Of a DNA stretch of 64,000 nt, positions 28,075 to 37,264 are shown piece by piece. Below the pieces are notes generated by a model. The model did no database searches. It was not told where the DNA came from and worked only from the letters and a program-made list of their open reading frames with translations. A program made the position numbers and the translations under genes. The stretch is from Occallatibacter savannae. GTDB lineage: Bacteria > Acidobacteriota > Terriglobia > Terriglobales > Acidobacteriaceae. Numbering within the stretch: the first letter of the stretch is position 1; every line of letters starts with the position of its first letter. Location: positions 558,001 through 622,000 of the forward strand of contig NZ_QFFY01000004.1 of NCBI RefSeq assembly GCF_003131205.1, read 5' to 3'.

Positions 28075-28180
28075 GCGAACACGGGCCACGGTGGCCCCTC
28101 GTGCCCAGGGGTTTGAGTCCGTTTGTGTCTCTGGCCCATCTGAACATTGAGAGAAGGTAAAGACAGGTTTGAATACAAGA

Positions 28181-29298
28181 GTGAGTAAAGCTGACTATTA
28201 CGAGGTTCTCGGCGTGTCGCGGGGTGCCAATGAGCACGAGCTCAAGAGCGCATACCGCAAACTCGCGCTAAAGTATCACCCCGACCGCAACCCGGGTGAC
28301 CATGCCGCTGAAGAAAAGTTCAAGGAAGCCAGCGAGGCCTACCAGGTGCTCTGCGATCCCGACAAACGCGCCGCATACGACCGCTTCGGTCACGCGGGCG
28401 TGAGCGGAGGCGGTCCCGGTGGTTTTGGCGGCGGCTTCTCCGGCGCGGTCGACCTGGGCGACATCTTCGGCGATCTGTTCGGCGAAATGTTCAACATGGG
28501 CGGCCAGCAGCGCGCCTCCCGGCAGATGCGCGGCGATGACCTGCGCTACGACCTCACCATCGACTTCCACGAGGCCGTCTTCGGAACGGAAAAGAAATTC
28601 GCATTCGCCGGCTCGAGGCTTGCGACACCTGCAAAGGCTCCGGAAGCAAGTCGGGACGCGGTCCGGTCACCTGTCCCCAATGCCAGGGCCGCGGGCAGGT
28701 CCGGTATCAGCAAGGCTTCTTCTCCGTTGCGCGCACCTGCAATGCTTGCGCCGGCAGAGGATCGATCATCAGCGATCCGTGCGACACATGCCGCGGCGAA
28801 ACGCGCGTCACCAAAGAGATCAAGCTCACCGTCAAAGTCCCCGCCGGAGTCGAAGAAGGTACGCGCATCCGCTACGGAGGCGAAGGCGATGTTGGCCGCA
28901 ACAATGGGCAGAGCGGGGATCTCTACATCGTGCTCTCCATCCGGGCTCACGACTTCTTCCATCGCGAAGGACAGAACCTGCACTGCGTCATCCCCATCAG
29001 CTTCCCCCAGGCGGCGCTCGGTGCGGAGATCGAGATTGAAGGCGTTGATGGCCCGGTCACGCTCAAGATTCCCGAGGGCATTCAGAGCGGCAAAGAGATC
29101 CGCGTCCGCGCCAAAGGAGTGCCGTTTCTAAACGAGAAGGGCCGCGGAGATCTGATCGCGAAGGTCGTCGTGCAAATTCCCAAAAAGTTGAGCAAAGCGC
29201 AGCGCGATCTGATCACGGAACTGGGCAAGTCCATGTCGGTAGAGAACAAGCCGACCTCGCCCGGTCTCCTCGAGAAGATGAAGGATCTCTTCAGCTAA
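28181..29298 (+). pseudogene. dnaJ: chaperone DnaJ, interrupted by one-base frameshift
   Basis: The J domain ([11 protein letters not shown] in KYHPDRN) and Gly/Phe region ([12 protein letters not shown]) read in one frame to about 28597. The reading then runs off into a wrong frame ending at 29131. In the -1 frame the expected protein resumes at once: the zinc motifs [24 protein letters not shown] and CDTCRGE, then the C-terminal substrate domains to the stop at 29298. Restoring one A in GAAAAGAAATTC (28589-28600) gives a normal 372-residue DnaJ. All motifs survive, so this is a very recent mutation or a sequencing error. Start is the GTG at 28181 or TTG at 28169. Confidence 0.9.
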
Positions 29299-29318
29299 GT
29301 CAGACAAGAATTCGCGAC

Positions 29319-29346
29319 GAGCCGCCACGACAAGGCGGCTCTTTTT
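29319..29346 (+). terminator. intrinsic terminator of the hrcA-grpE-dnaJ block
   Basis: GAGCCGCC (29319-29326), a 7-nt loop, GGCGGCTC (29334-29341) and five T form a textbook terminator 20 bp after the dnaJ stop. Confidence 0.85.
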
Positions 29347-29352
29347 CTTCCC

Positions 29353-30824
29353 TCAAATCGCCAGAAGCACAATCACTAGGACGCATACACCCATTAGGAT
29401 GCTGGCAAAATCTCTCAGCGCAAATGCCACCGGATCTTCGTTCAGTTCTCCGCGCGAAGCCAGTAGCCACACCCGCGATGTCCACAAGATCATGAACGGG
29501 ACAATCAGCCACAGATACCGCGCATGGTGGTAGAGCTTGATCACGTCCTGGCTGCTGATGTAGTTGGCGAAGATCACCACGGCGGCGAAGGCGCTGGCGG
29601 TGCCGAAAGCACGCATCTGCTCTACGTCGGTCATCAGATAACCGCGGCCGTTCTTGAGCTGCTTGCCGGCGAGCCGGACACTCTCCAGTTCCGCGAACCG
29701 CTTCACGATTGCCAGCGAGAAAACAAAAAAATTGCGAAGCCTGCGAGCCAATGCGAGATCGCCGTATTCGTCGCCGCCCCACCGGCTAGAATGCGAACCG
29801 TGTACAGCCCCGACAAAACCAGCACATCCACCAGCGCCACCCGCTTCAGGTACAGCGAGTATGCGAGCGTGCTTACGATGTACGTCCCCAGCCACATCAG
29901 AAAATCCATCGGCAGAGCACCCGCCAACGCAACGCCAAGCGCCAGCAACACAGCCGATGCAATCATTCCCGACGCTGGGCTAAGGTCCCCTGAGGCGAAT
30001 GGTCGCGATCGCTTTCGAGCGCTCCGTCGATCCGCTTCGATATCGAGAAGATCATTGAAAAGGTAGGTGGCCGAAGCTGTGCAGCAGAAACACGCAAAAG
30101 CCAGCAGCGCCTTTCCGAGTACCGGCAGGGAATGATCGTGCGCCAGCAGTGGTGGCAGCACGATGAGTAGATTCTTCGCCCATTGATGTGGGCGAAGCGC
30201 CTTAACGAGTGAACGAATCGAATTGGCCCGCTCTTGAAAAACACGGGACGGATTGATCCCCCTTTTCCGGATACCACTGCGCAGTGCGGCACTCGGGTTC
30301 GCCAGCATCTTCTCAGACGCGTCTGCCAGCAAAGGCAAATCTGCTGAGCTGTTGCCGATATACGCAAAGCCTTCCTCTCCAAAACGGCTGTGGAGGAAGG
30401 CCAGCTTCTTCTCGCCGGTCAGGTTTGTTGTGCCGTCGCTGCCCAGGACGCCGGAGAAAATCCCTAGATGCTTCGCAACGCGTTCTGCAAGCCGCACGTC
30501 CGCTCCGGTAGCAAGATACAGCTTGCGGCCCCGCGCATGCTCTTGCTGCAAGAAGTGCAGGAGCCTGCGGTTGTAGGGCAGGTGAGCGACGTCCAGTTCT
30601 ACGTGCGACGTAACAAACGCTTTGAAACCGGCCTTTCCCCGCAACAGCGCGCTGGGTATCTGCAACAGAAGAACAGGTCGGTTACGCGCCAGCACGAGAA
30701 GTGAGTCGACGAGAGTGTCGGATTTGACCAGCGTGCCATCCAGATCGACGCAAAGCGGTTTGGCCCCCGTCCTCGCCGCCTCCGTCTCGGGTACTGCTTG
30801 CGCCAATCGACTCCCCCCGATCAA
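29353..30824 (-). pseudogene. HAD phosphatase-UbiA prenyltransferase fusion, interrupted by -1 frameshift
   Basis: The N-terminal part (about 1-210) is a HAD hydrolase with CVDLDGTLVKSD and YIGNSSADLPLL. A UbiA-type membrane prenyltransferase follows, with KALRPHQWAKNLLI, the aspartate motif NDLLDIEADR and several helices. The first frame stops at 29703 after AGFAIFLFSRWQS. The -1 frame gives the expected continuation FVFSLAIVKRFAELE and helices to 29353, for 490 residues in all. The break is at a seven-T run (29725-29731), reading A-TTT-TTT-G in this strand. This fits UbiA proteins of the decaprenyl-phosphate phosphoribosyltransferase-like group fused to HAD. Start codon is uncertain; a TTG at 30806 has GGGGGGAG close upstream. 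Confidence 0.85.
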
Positions 30825-30985
30825 CCCGCTCAGATCCAGGCTGAACTCCCGCCCGAAATGGCTAAAGTATACGCGACCGATTCACCGAGCCTCCCGCCTT
30901 CCCAGCCCCGACAAGATGACAAAGCCTTCACCATCCGGCTCACATATAGCCTGTTACATCAAGCCGTTACGCCAGAAGTGCGGCG

Positions 30986-30999
30986 TATAATCGCGCAAG
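30986..30999 (+). promoter_or_regulatory. TATAAT box directly before the kinase start (possible leaderless transcript)
   Basis: A perfect TATAAT (30986-30991) ends eight bases before the ATG at 31000, so transcription would begin at or within a base or two of the start codon. No Shine-Dalgarno sequence precedes the ATG. A -35 box is not obvious. Confidence 0.45.
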
Positions 31000-33624
31000 A
31001 TGCCGTTGGGGGAACATCAGTTCATTGATCACTACGAAATCCTCGCGCTCATAGGAGCCGGGGGCATGGGTGAGGTGTATCGAGCCCGCGATACGCGACT
31101 CAATCGCGACGTAGCCATCAAAGTCCTACCCGGCTTCTCCAGCCCTGAGCCGGACCGGCTCCGCAGATTCGAGCAGGAGGCCAGAGCAGCAGCGGCGTTG
31201 AATCACCCTAACATCCTCGCCGTTTACCAGATGGGAGTATTCGAAGACGCGCCTTATCTGGTCTCCGAATTGCTCGAAGGCGAGACCCTTCGCGAACGAC
31301 TGAAACGCGGCGCGCTGCCTCTGCGTAAAGTCATTGATTACGGCGTGCAGATCGCAAAAGGCCTCGCCGCCGCGCACGAAAAGGGAATCGTTCATCGCGA
31401 CCTGAAGCCGGAGAACCTCTTCCTCACCAAAGACGGTCAGGTAAAGATTCTCGACTTCGGCCTCGCCCGCCTCACGCAGGCCACGCCCTCCAGCTTCGCG
31501 CAGGCCCCACATGAGGTCGAGACCATCCCCGGCATCATGATGGGCTCGATGGGCTACATGTCTCCCGAGCAGGTCCGCGGAAGCGCCGCCGACCAGCGCT
31601 CCGATATCTTCACCTTCACTGCCGTGCTCTATGAGATGCTCACCGGCCAGCGGGCATTTCAGCGCGCCACCTCCATTGATGCCATGAGCGCGATCCTCAA
31701 TGAGGAGCCGACTCCGCTCGCGCAGTTGAAGCCAAACCTCCCTGTCGGCCTGGAAAAGATCCTTCAACGCGGTCTCGAGAAGAATCCGGAGCAAAGATTT
31801 CAATCGGCGTCCGATCTCGGATTCGCTCTGGAGTCCATGTCCGATGCGACGCACTCTACCTTCGTATCTACCCGGAAATTCCAGCGCGAGTCCGCCGATG
31901 CTTCGCATCGAACTCTCTTCTGGTTCATCGGCATCGTTCTGCTGATCGCCGTCGGCGTGGTCGCGTGGCTCTGGATGCGGCCTGTCTCTGAGCCGCAGGT
32001 CGCAAACTATCTGCAGTTGACACACGATGGCGTGCAGAAATCGCTCATAGGCACCGACGGATCGCGGATCTTCCTGACACTGGGCGACGGCGGCAGGGAA
32101 GAAACAGCAGCCATTCCCGTAGGTGGTGGCGAGCCTGCTCGTATCACGATGCCCGGGACAGACATGATCCCGGTAGACATGTCGCCGGATGGTTCATCCT
32201 TCCTCGTCGTAGACGGAACCGGGTATCCCGAGACCGGGCCTCTCTGGAGCCTGCCCGTCATCGGCGGCTCGCCGCGGCGGCTTGGAGACGCCACCGGGCA
32301 CACAGCAGCGTGGACGTCTGACGGAAAGCAGCTAGCCTACGCGAACGGGACCGACGTATTCATCGCCAACGCCGACGGTTCCGGCGCGCGCAAGATCGCG
32401 ACCATGAAGAACTTCGTCTCCGGGCTCACAATCTCGCCCGATGATGCGGAGGTTCGGATTGAAACCGAGGAGATCTCCCAGAGCGGTTCGAATGTCGTGG
32501 TCGGAGAACGCACCATCTGGCGCCTCGCTGCAAAAGGCGGCACTCCCGAGCCGCTGGTACCCGAGTGGCCGAACACGCGCGACGAATGCTGCGGCCAGTG
32601 GAGCTCCGATGGCAATTACTTCGTCTTTCAATCGCAGGGACAGATTTGGGAACTGCCCCGGAGCGGCGGGCTCTTCGGCAAGCGAGCTAAACCAGTTCAG
32701 TTGACCGCCAGCCCCATGAACCTGCAATCGCCGCTCCCTAGTCGCAACGGCAAGAAGCTCTTTGTCGTGGGCATGACCTTCCGGGGCGAGCTCACAAGCT
32801 TCGAAGTAAAGACCGGCAAGCCCTCAGTCTTCATGGGTGGAGCTTCAGCAGACTGCATCGAAGCATCGCGCGATGGCAAGCAGGTGGTGTACATCTCCTA
32901 CCCGCAAGGCGACCTTTGGAAAAGCAACGCCGATGGCACAAACCGTGTGCAATTGACATTCGCGCCGTTCAAGCCTGTGTTGCCGCGCTGGTCGCCCGAC
33001 GCCCAGAACATCATCTTCTTCGAGTTCCCCGGTGGGCCCAACCACCCCGGAAAAATCTACGAGATCCCTGCTGACGGAGGCTCGCCTCGGCCGCTCCTTC
33101 CCAATGACAATCAGAACGAGCAGGACCCAACCTGGTCGGCTGACGGAAAGCGTATCGCCTTCGGCGGCGACGCAAACGACGCGACGCGGGCTCAGGGGCC
33201 GGCCATCAAGATACTGAATCTCGCCAACGATGAAGTATCTCTGCTTCCCGGCTCTGACAGGATGTTCTCTCCGCGGTGGTCTCCTGACGGCCGCTACATT
33301 GCCGCAATGACCAGCGACTCGAGTCGCCTGATGATCTTCGACTTCCAGACGCAGAAGTGGAACGAGATCGGAAAAGGCACCTTGAGCTGGCTCAACTGGT
33401 CTCGCGACAGCCAGTACATCTACATGAAGAACCTGACAGGCAAGGGTGCAGTGCAGCGAATCCGCGTCTCCGATGGCCAGGTCGACAAGATCACCGATCT
33501 CAGCAACTTCGTATTCACCGGCGTAGGCGGCGGCTCGGTCTCAGTGGCGCCCGACGGATCTGCACTATTGCTTCGCGACCGCGGCACCCAGGATGTCTAC
33601 GCCCTCGACTGGATGGAACCCTGA
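31000..33624 (+). CDS. Ser/Thr protein kinase with C-terminal PD40 propeller
   Basis: The 874-residue kinase has a complete Hanks-type catalytic domain (about 12-275): glycine loop GAGGMGEVYRA, K41 in AIKVLP, HRDLKPEN with D134 and DFG at 152-154. One membrane helix follows (about 303-325, LFWFIGIVLLIAVGVVAWLW), then an extracytoplasmic beta-propeller made of PD40/TolB repeats such as WTSDGKQLAYAN, WSSDGNYFVFQS, WSPDAQNIIFFE, WSADGKRIAFGG and WSPDGRYIAAM. This is the common acidobacterial sensor-kinase architecture. The start is set by MPLGEHQFIDHYEIL. Ligand and substrates are unknown. Confidence 0.93.
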   Translation: MPLGEHQFIDHYEILALIGAGGMGEVYRARDTRLNRDVAIKVLPGFSSPEPDRLRRFEQEARAAAALNHPNILAVYQMGVFEDAPYLVSELLEGETLRERLKRGALPLRKVIDYGVQIAKGLAAAHEKGIVHRDLKPENLFLTKDGQVKILDFGLARLTQATPSSFAQAPHEVETIPGIMMGSMGYMSPEQVRGSAADQRSDIFTFTAVLYEMLTGQRAFQRATSIDAMSAILNEEPTPLAQLKPNLPVGLEKILQRGLEKNPEQRFQSASDLGFALESMSDATHSTFVSTRKFQRESADASHRTLFWFIGIVLLIAVGVVAWLWMRPVSEPQVANYLQLTHDGVQKSLIGTDGSRIFLTLGDGGREETAAIPVGGGEPARITMPGTDMIPVDMSPDGSSFLVVDGTGYPETGPLWSLPVIGGSPRRLGDATGHTAAWTSDGKQLAYANGTDVFIANADGSGARKIATMKNFVSGLTISPDDAEVRIETEEISQSGSNVVVGERTIWRLAAKGGTPEPLVPEWPNTRDECCGQWSSDGNYFVFQSQGQIWELPRSGGLFGKRAKPVQLTASPMNLQSPLPSRNGKKLFVVGMTFRGELTSFEVKTGKPSVFMGGASADCIEASRDGKQVVYISYPQGDLWKSNADGTNRVQLTFAPFKPVLPRWSPDAQNIIFFEFPGGPNHPGKIYEIPADGGSPRPLLPNDNQNEQDPTWSADGKRIAFGGDANDATRAQGPAIKILNLANDEVSLLPGSDRMFSPRWSPDGRYIAAMTSDSSRLMIFDFQTQKWNEIGKGTLSWLNWSRDSQYIYMKNLTGKGAVQRIRVSDGQVDKITDLSNFVFTGVGGGSVSVAPDGSALLLRDRGTQDVYALDWMEP

Positions 33625-33717
33625 TCGCCCGCACAACGCTGAGAAACGTACGCACCTTCATTGCAAAACAGGTTTCGATGCAGCTAGAGAAATGTGGCGG
33701 GAAAAATAGGAGGGAGT

Positions 33718-33793
33718 TGGTGGAGCTGAGCGGGATCGAACCGCTGGCCTCCTCGTTGCGAACGAGGCGCTCTCCCAGCTGAGCTACAGCCCC
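33718..33793 (-). tRNA. tRNA-Ala (anticodon CGC)
   Basis: The reverse complement folds as a full cloverleaf of 76 nt including an encoded CCA. The acceptor stem GGGGCTG pairs with CAGCTCC and keeps the G3-U70 wobble that identifies alanine tRNA. The D arm is GCTC..GAGC, the anticodon stem CCTCG/CGAGG with loop TTCGCAA gives CGC, and the T arm is AGCGG-TTCGATC-CCGCT. It reads GCG codons. Confidence 0.96.
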
Positions 33794-33859
33794 ACAGACT
33801 CTTAATAGTCTAACAGCGAGCAGGAAAACAGCAAAATTGCCGCCCGCAGCTTTGTGGCA

Positions 33860-35515
33860 TTACCTTACGGCATCTGGGACCAGATCCTTCACCTCGGCGC
33901 CAAGCTCGGCCGGCATCGTCGCGAGCGGCCAGTCTCCGATGCTCCGCTCCGCGCGGAACGTCCTCCACTCCACGATCGACAAACCCCCGCTTTGGATTAA
34001 GCCGATAACGCTGGCGGGATCGATGCTTGCATCTCCATTTTGAAGCTGTAGAACTCCGGGGCTGGTGATCAGGCTCCATCCGTTGTCCATAAGGGTGAGC
34101 GCAAAAGCACAAAACAGCACATCGATGGCAATCGCCATTCGCTGCGCCTGCGGCATGCGCCCCTCCGATGGATTGGGGACGAGTTTGGCAACGGGCCGAG
34201 GGTCCAAAATCAGCTGCGGAAGTTCGCTCATCTTTCGAGATGCAAGGAACGTTAGGAATGGAGCTACCTGTTCGCGCCATGAAGGCACATAGATATCCGC
34301 TCCTGCAGTCTCCCAGTTCAACGGCTTCAGCTCAGCCGCCGGAATGTTCGGGAGTACCTTTCTGAGGATGGCCGCTTGCACGGCCTCAAGCTCGTCAATC
34401 AGCGAGATCATCGGCAGCGAGGTGTCGATCCGCGTGTCCGCCGGCATTGGCCGGTCGTAGCCTCGTGCCAGTTCGATCCTCTTGCCGAGCGAAGGGTGCG
34501 AATCGAAAGCCGAGACTCTCTCCTGCGACGACTCCTGAGCGACAAACTCCGCCATCGCCTTCTCAATATGGGGAGCCCGCATGAACTGCTGGAATCCGAA
34601 TGCAAGATCGGGCTGATATCCGCCCATCGCAACCGGCAGCACGAACGAGTCCCAGTAAGCATTCAAGCCTGCGGAGCACTTGCGAATACTCTCCAGTCCG
34701 TCAATCAGAGCCCGGGACCCCGCGATGTGGCAGGCGAGTTCATCCGAGCGGATCTCCTGCCGTCGGGAGATTGCCTGCGTAATCCGCATGAAGATCTTCC
34801 AGTACGCGCGCAGCGCCCCCATGAGGATCGAGTAGAGGCCCGCGATCACTCCCCACTGTCGAAGAAATCCCATGATCTTCGACTTGCGGCCGAGGTTCTC
34901 ATACACCCGCGACATGGCGCGCCTCGTGTTGTAGACCGAAGGCCCAAGCCGCGTGTCGCCCGCATAGTAGTGAGCGAATTCGTGGGCCAGGACGGCCCGA
35001 AACTGCGCAATCGAGAGCATCTGCAGCAAAGGCAGCCCGAGAGCCAGAATGCGCCGTTTGCCCTCTGGCCCCGGTATCTCGGTCACGAATGCGTTCGCAT
35101 CCGCGACGACAAAAACTTCAGACGGCATCGGCTCCCTGAGCGTGGTCGCTATAGCTTTGATCTCTGCCGCGAGCCGGGGCTGTCTGGCCAGGTCAATACG
35201 TACGCCATTCGCATCGAAAGGCGGATTCTCGGGAATGAGTGACCACAGAATCGTGAGTGCGACCACAACGCAGAATGCCGACACGAGCAGGCGGCTGATG
35301 ATGTTGCCGCCTTCGCCAACCGGAAAGGTGACCAGGAGCAGGATCGGCAGGACGAGGCATCCGATTGCAAACGCGATCGCAAGCAGATACGAGAAGATGA
35401 CTGTCGCCATACCCGCCGACGCGAGTGCAACGATCGACCACTTCCGGGAAGGCAGACTTCCAGCCCCGTTTGTCATGGATGGTGCAAATCGTAGCACAGG
35501 TTTCGATTGCCGCAT
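33860..35515 (-). CDS. M48-family membrane metalloprotease
   Basis: The 551-residue protein has two N-terminal membrane helices (about 28-65 and 72-95) and an M48 catalytic centre LAHEFAHYYAGD with zinc ligands H178 and H182. A likely third ligand is in RSDELACHIAG (about E258). HtpX/Ste24-like proteases of this type act in membrane-protein quality control. The C-terminal 200 residues are an extension without a motif I know. An ATG at 35476 is a possible alternative start that gives 538 residues. It is a single gene, convergent with the tRNA neighbourhood. Confidence 0.88.
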   Translation of the reverse strand: MRQSKPVLRFAPSMTNGAGSLPSRKWSIVALASAGMATVIFSYLLAIAFAIGCLVLPILLLVTFPVGEGGNIISRLLVSAFCVVVALTILWSLIPENPPFDANGVRIDLARQPRLAAEIKAIATTLREPMPSEVFVVADANAFVTEIPGPEGKRRILALGLPLLQMLSIAQFRAVLAHEFAHYYAGDTRLGPSVYNTRRAMSRVYENLGRKSKIMGFLRQWGVIAGLYSILMGALRAYWKIFMRITQAISRRQEIRSDELACHIAGSRALIDGLESIRKCSAGLNAYWDSFVLPVAMGGYQPDLAFGFQQFMRAPHIEKAMAEFVAQESSQERVSAFDSHPSLGKRIELARGYDRPMPADTRIDTSLPMISLIDELEAVQAAILRKVLPNIPAAELKPLNWETAGADIYVPSWREQVAPFLTFLASRKMSELPQLILDPRPVAKLVPNPSEGRMPQAQRMAIAIDVLFCAFALTLMDNGWSLITSPGVLQLQNGDASIDPASVIGLIQSGGLSIVEWRTFRAERSIGDWPLATMPAELGAEVKDLVPDAVR

Positions 35516-35571
35516 CCATTGTCTCGGAGCGAGGCTATGACCGGAGTTTGATCCCCGCGCTCGAGGTGGCC

Positions 35572-36132
35572 CTAAGGACGGGTAAGCAATTCCGGCAGGG
35601 ATGCGATCGCATGGAGAAAAATCTTCCTGTCGCCGGTGACGCGCGAGAGAACCAGAGAGCCTTCAATCTGAATCAGCGCTTGGCGCCCTCGTTCTTCCGC
35701 AGCGCGGCTGCTCATGCCGGAGTCGCGGGCGATCACAGCGAACGATTCGATCCAAGCTCGATAAGCCCCGCCGAGAGCCGCGGCGAGCTCAGGCGGAGTG
35801 CCGCGTAGCGAGAGAGCATCGAGGATGCAAGGCTTGGCTCCATCGCCGTAAAAGAGACGAAGCTTGCGGGTGATAGCCCTTACGCGGTCGATAGGGCGTC
35901 CGGGCTCTCTCAGCTGCAGAAAGATATTCTCTTCAAACCACTCGCCCACATACGCCGCGGCTGCAAGAGCCATGTCCCTCTTTCCGCCGGGAAACCGATA
36001 GTAGAGGCTCGCCTTCTCAAGCCCTGTCGCCGCGGCGAGGTCGTTGAGGCTGGTTCCTTCGTATCCCTGCTGTCGGAAGAGGTCGAGAGCCTTTTCGGCG
36101 AGATCAATGTCATTGAGCCGGGAATGCGCCAT
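35572..36132 (-). CDS. TetR-family transcriptional regulator
   Basis: The 186-residue regulator has an N-terminal helix-turn-helix (AEKALDLFRQQGYEGTSLNDLAAATGLEKASLYYRFPGGKRDM) and an all-helical ligand-binding part. It is divergent from an alpha/beta hydrolase across 126 bp that carry two copies of a spaced palindromic motif, one ending 20 bp upstream of its own ATG region. Autorepression and repression of the hydrolase-oxidoreductase unit are likely. Ligand unknown. Confidence 0.9.
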   Translation of the reverse strand: MAHSRLNDIDLAEKALDLFRQQGYEGTSLNDLAAATGLEKASLYYRFPGGKRDMALAAAAYVGEWFEENIFLQLREPGRPIDRVRAITRKLRLFYGDGAKPCILDALSLRGTPPELAAALGGAYRAWIESFAVIARDSGMSSRAAEERGRQALIQIEGSLVLSRVTGDRKIFLHAIASLPELLTRP

Positions 36133-36142
36133 GCAGATTTAT

Positions 36143-36189
36143 TTTACCGTTTGTTCGGAATGTCCGAAACTTTACCGATCGTTCGGTAT
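36143..36189. promoter_or_regulatory. two tandem TetR-type operator copies
   Basis: TTTACCG-TTT-GTTCGG-AAT (36143-36161) and TTTACCG-ATC-GTTCGG-TAT (36171-36189) are the same spaced motif exactly 28 bp apart. The second is also an inverted repeat, TACCGA-TCGT-TCGGTA. Between them TTCGGA-ATG-TCCGAA (36154-36168) is a further perfect palindrome. The site lies between the divergent TetR and hydrolase genes, as expected for its operator. Confidence 0.7.
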
Positions 36190-36258
36190 CTAAGAGGATA
36201 GATGCTGCCGGGAACGGATGGATGCAGGGCAGCTCAATACTTCTGAAAAGGAATCCTC

Positions 36259-37176
36259 ATGGCAAACTCCACACTGCAACTTGAAGATCGAGCAACTTCC
36301 CTCAAGCAACTGCCGCGCGTGTTCTATCGGACTGAGACGGTGGACGGTCTGAACATCTTCTACCGGGAGGCGGGCTCGAAGGACGCGCCTGCTGTCGTGC
36401 TGCTGCACGGGTTTCCATCGTCTTCGCATATGTATCGCAACCTGATCCCCATACTGGCGACAAAGTACCACGTGATTGCGCCGGATTATCCGGGCTTCGG
36501 GTATAGCGATGCTCCGGCTGCCGGCGAATTTGAGTACACGTTCGATCATCTGGCGAAGATTATCGAGCGCTTTCTCGAGCAGAAGGAGATCGAGAAGTAT
36601 TCGGTCTACATTCAGGACTACGGTTCTCCTGTCGGGTTCCGCCTCGCGGCAGCGCACCCGGAACGCGTGCAGGCCATCATCTCGCAAAATGGAAACGCCT
36701 ACGAAGAAGGGCTCTCGGCTTTCTGGGGCGAGTATCTGCAACCGTACTGGAAGGATCGCAACGAGACGACAGAAGCGAAGATGCGTGGCCTGCTCTCACT
36801 CGAGGCGACCAGAATGCAGTATCTGACTGGAGTGCGGAATCCAGAGCAGGTGAGCCCTGATGCCTGGCAGCACGACCAGGCGTTGCTCGACCGCGCCGGC
36901 AACCCGGAGATTCAGCTGGATCTGTTCTACGACTATCGAAACAACTTGCCCCTGTATCCGGCATGGCACGAGTATCTGCGCACGAAACAGCCCCCGGTGC
37001 TTCTTGTCTGGGGAAAGAACGACCAGATCTTCATCGAGCCAGGAGCGCGGGCGTTTCTGCGCGATCGGCCGGACGCGGAGTTACACTTGCTCGATACCGG
37101 GCACTTCGCGCTGGAGGAGGATTCCGAGACGATAGGCGGGCTGATGCTGGATTTTTTGAAACGCAAGGTGAAATGA
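36259..37176 (+). CDS. alpha/beta hydrolase, haloalkane dehalogenase/epoxide hydrolase type
   Basis: The 305-residue enzyme has [15 protein letters not shown] (oxyanion hole), the nucleophile elbow QDYGSPVGF with aspartate D120 rather than serine, acid D255 in WGKNDQIF and H282 in [10 protein letters not shown]. An aspartate nucleophile points to dehalogenase or epoxide hydrolase chemistry rather than an esterase. The true substrate is not clear from sequence. GAAAAGGAA precedes the ATG. It is controlled presumably by the divergent TetR and is followed by a flavin-type oxidoreductase. Confidence 0.88.
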   Translation: MANSTLQLEDRATSLKQLPRVFYRTETVDGLNIFYREAGSKDAPAVVLLHGFPSSSHMYRNLIPILATKYHVIAPDYPGFGYSDAPAAGEFEYTFDHLAKIIERFLEQKEIEKYSVYIQDYGSPVGFRLAAAHPERVQAIISQNGNAYEEGLSAFWGEYLQPYWKDRNETTEAKMRGLLSLEATRMQYLTGVRNPEQVSPDAWQHDQALLDRAGNPEIQLDLFYDYRNNLPLYPAWHEYLRTKQPPVLLVWGKNDQIFIEPGARAFLRDRPDAELHLLDTGHFALEEDSETIGGLMLDFLKRKVK

Positions 37177-37186
37177 GAGCAGTTAT

Positions 37187-37227
37187 CAGTTGTCAGTTGT
37201 CGGACGCCCTCTGACAACTGACCACTG
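37187..37227. repeat. inverted and tandem CAGTTGTC/GACAACTG repeat
   Basis: CAGTTGTCAGTTGTC (37187-37201) pairs with GACAACTGACCACTG (37213-37227), one mismatch in 15, with an 11-nt loop. Each arm is itself a tandem of an about 7-14-bp unit, and the unit continues to 37241. A 12-bp core, ACTGACCACTGA, recurs at 49430-49441. No T-run follows. Origin unknown. Confidence 0.6.
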
Positions 37228-37264
37228 ACAACTGACCACTGTTCTGGTCGTGAGGAGATTTCGA

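Noticed and set aside
28589..28600. Programmed -1 frameshifting in dnaJ
   Set aside because: GAA AAG AAA is a poor slippery site because the second codon would mispair after slipping, unlike the T7 site in the UbiA gene.
30798..31028. 76-residue frame overlapping the kinase start
   Set aside because: No recognisable content; the kinase N-terminus is secure.
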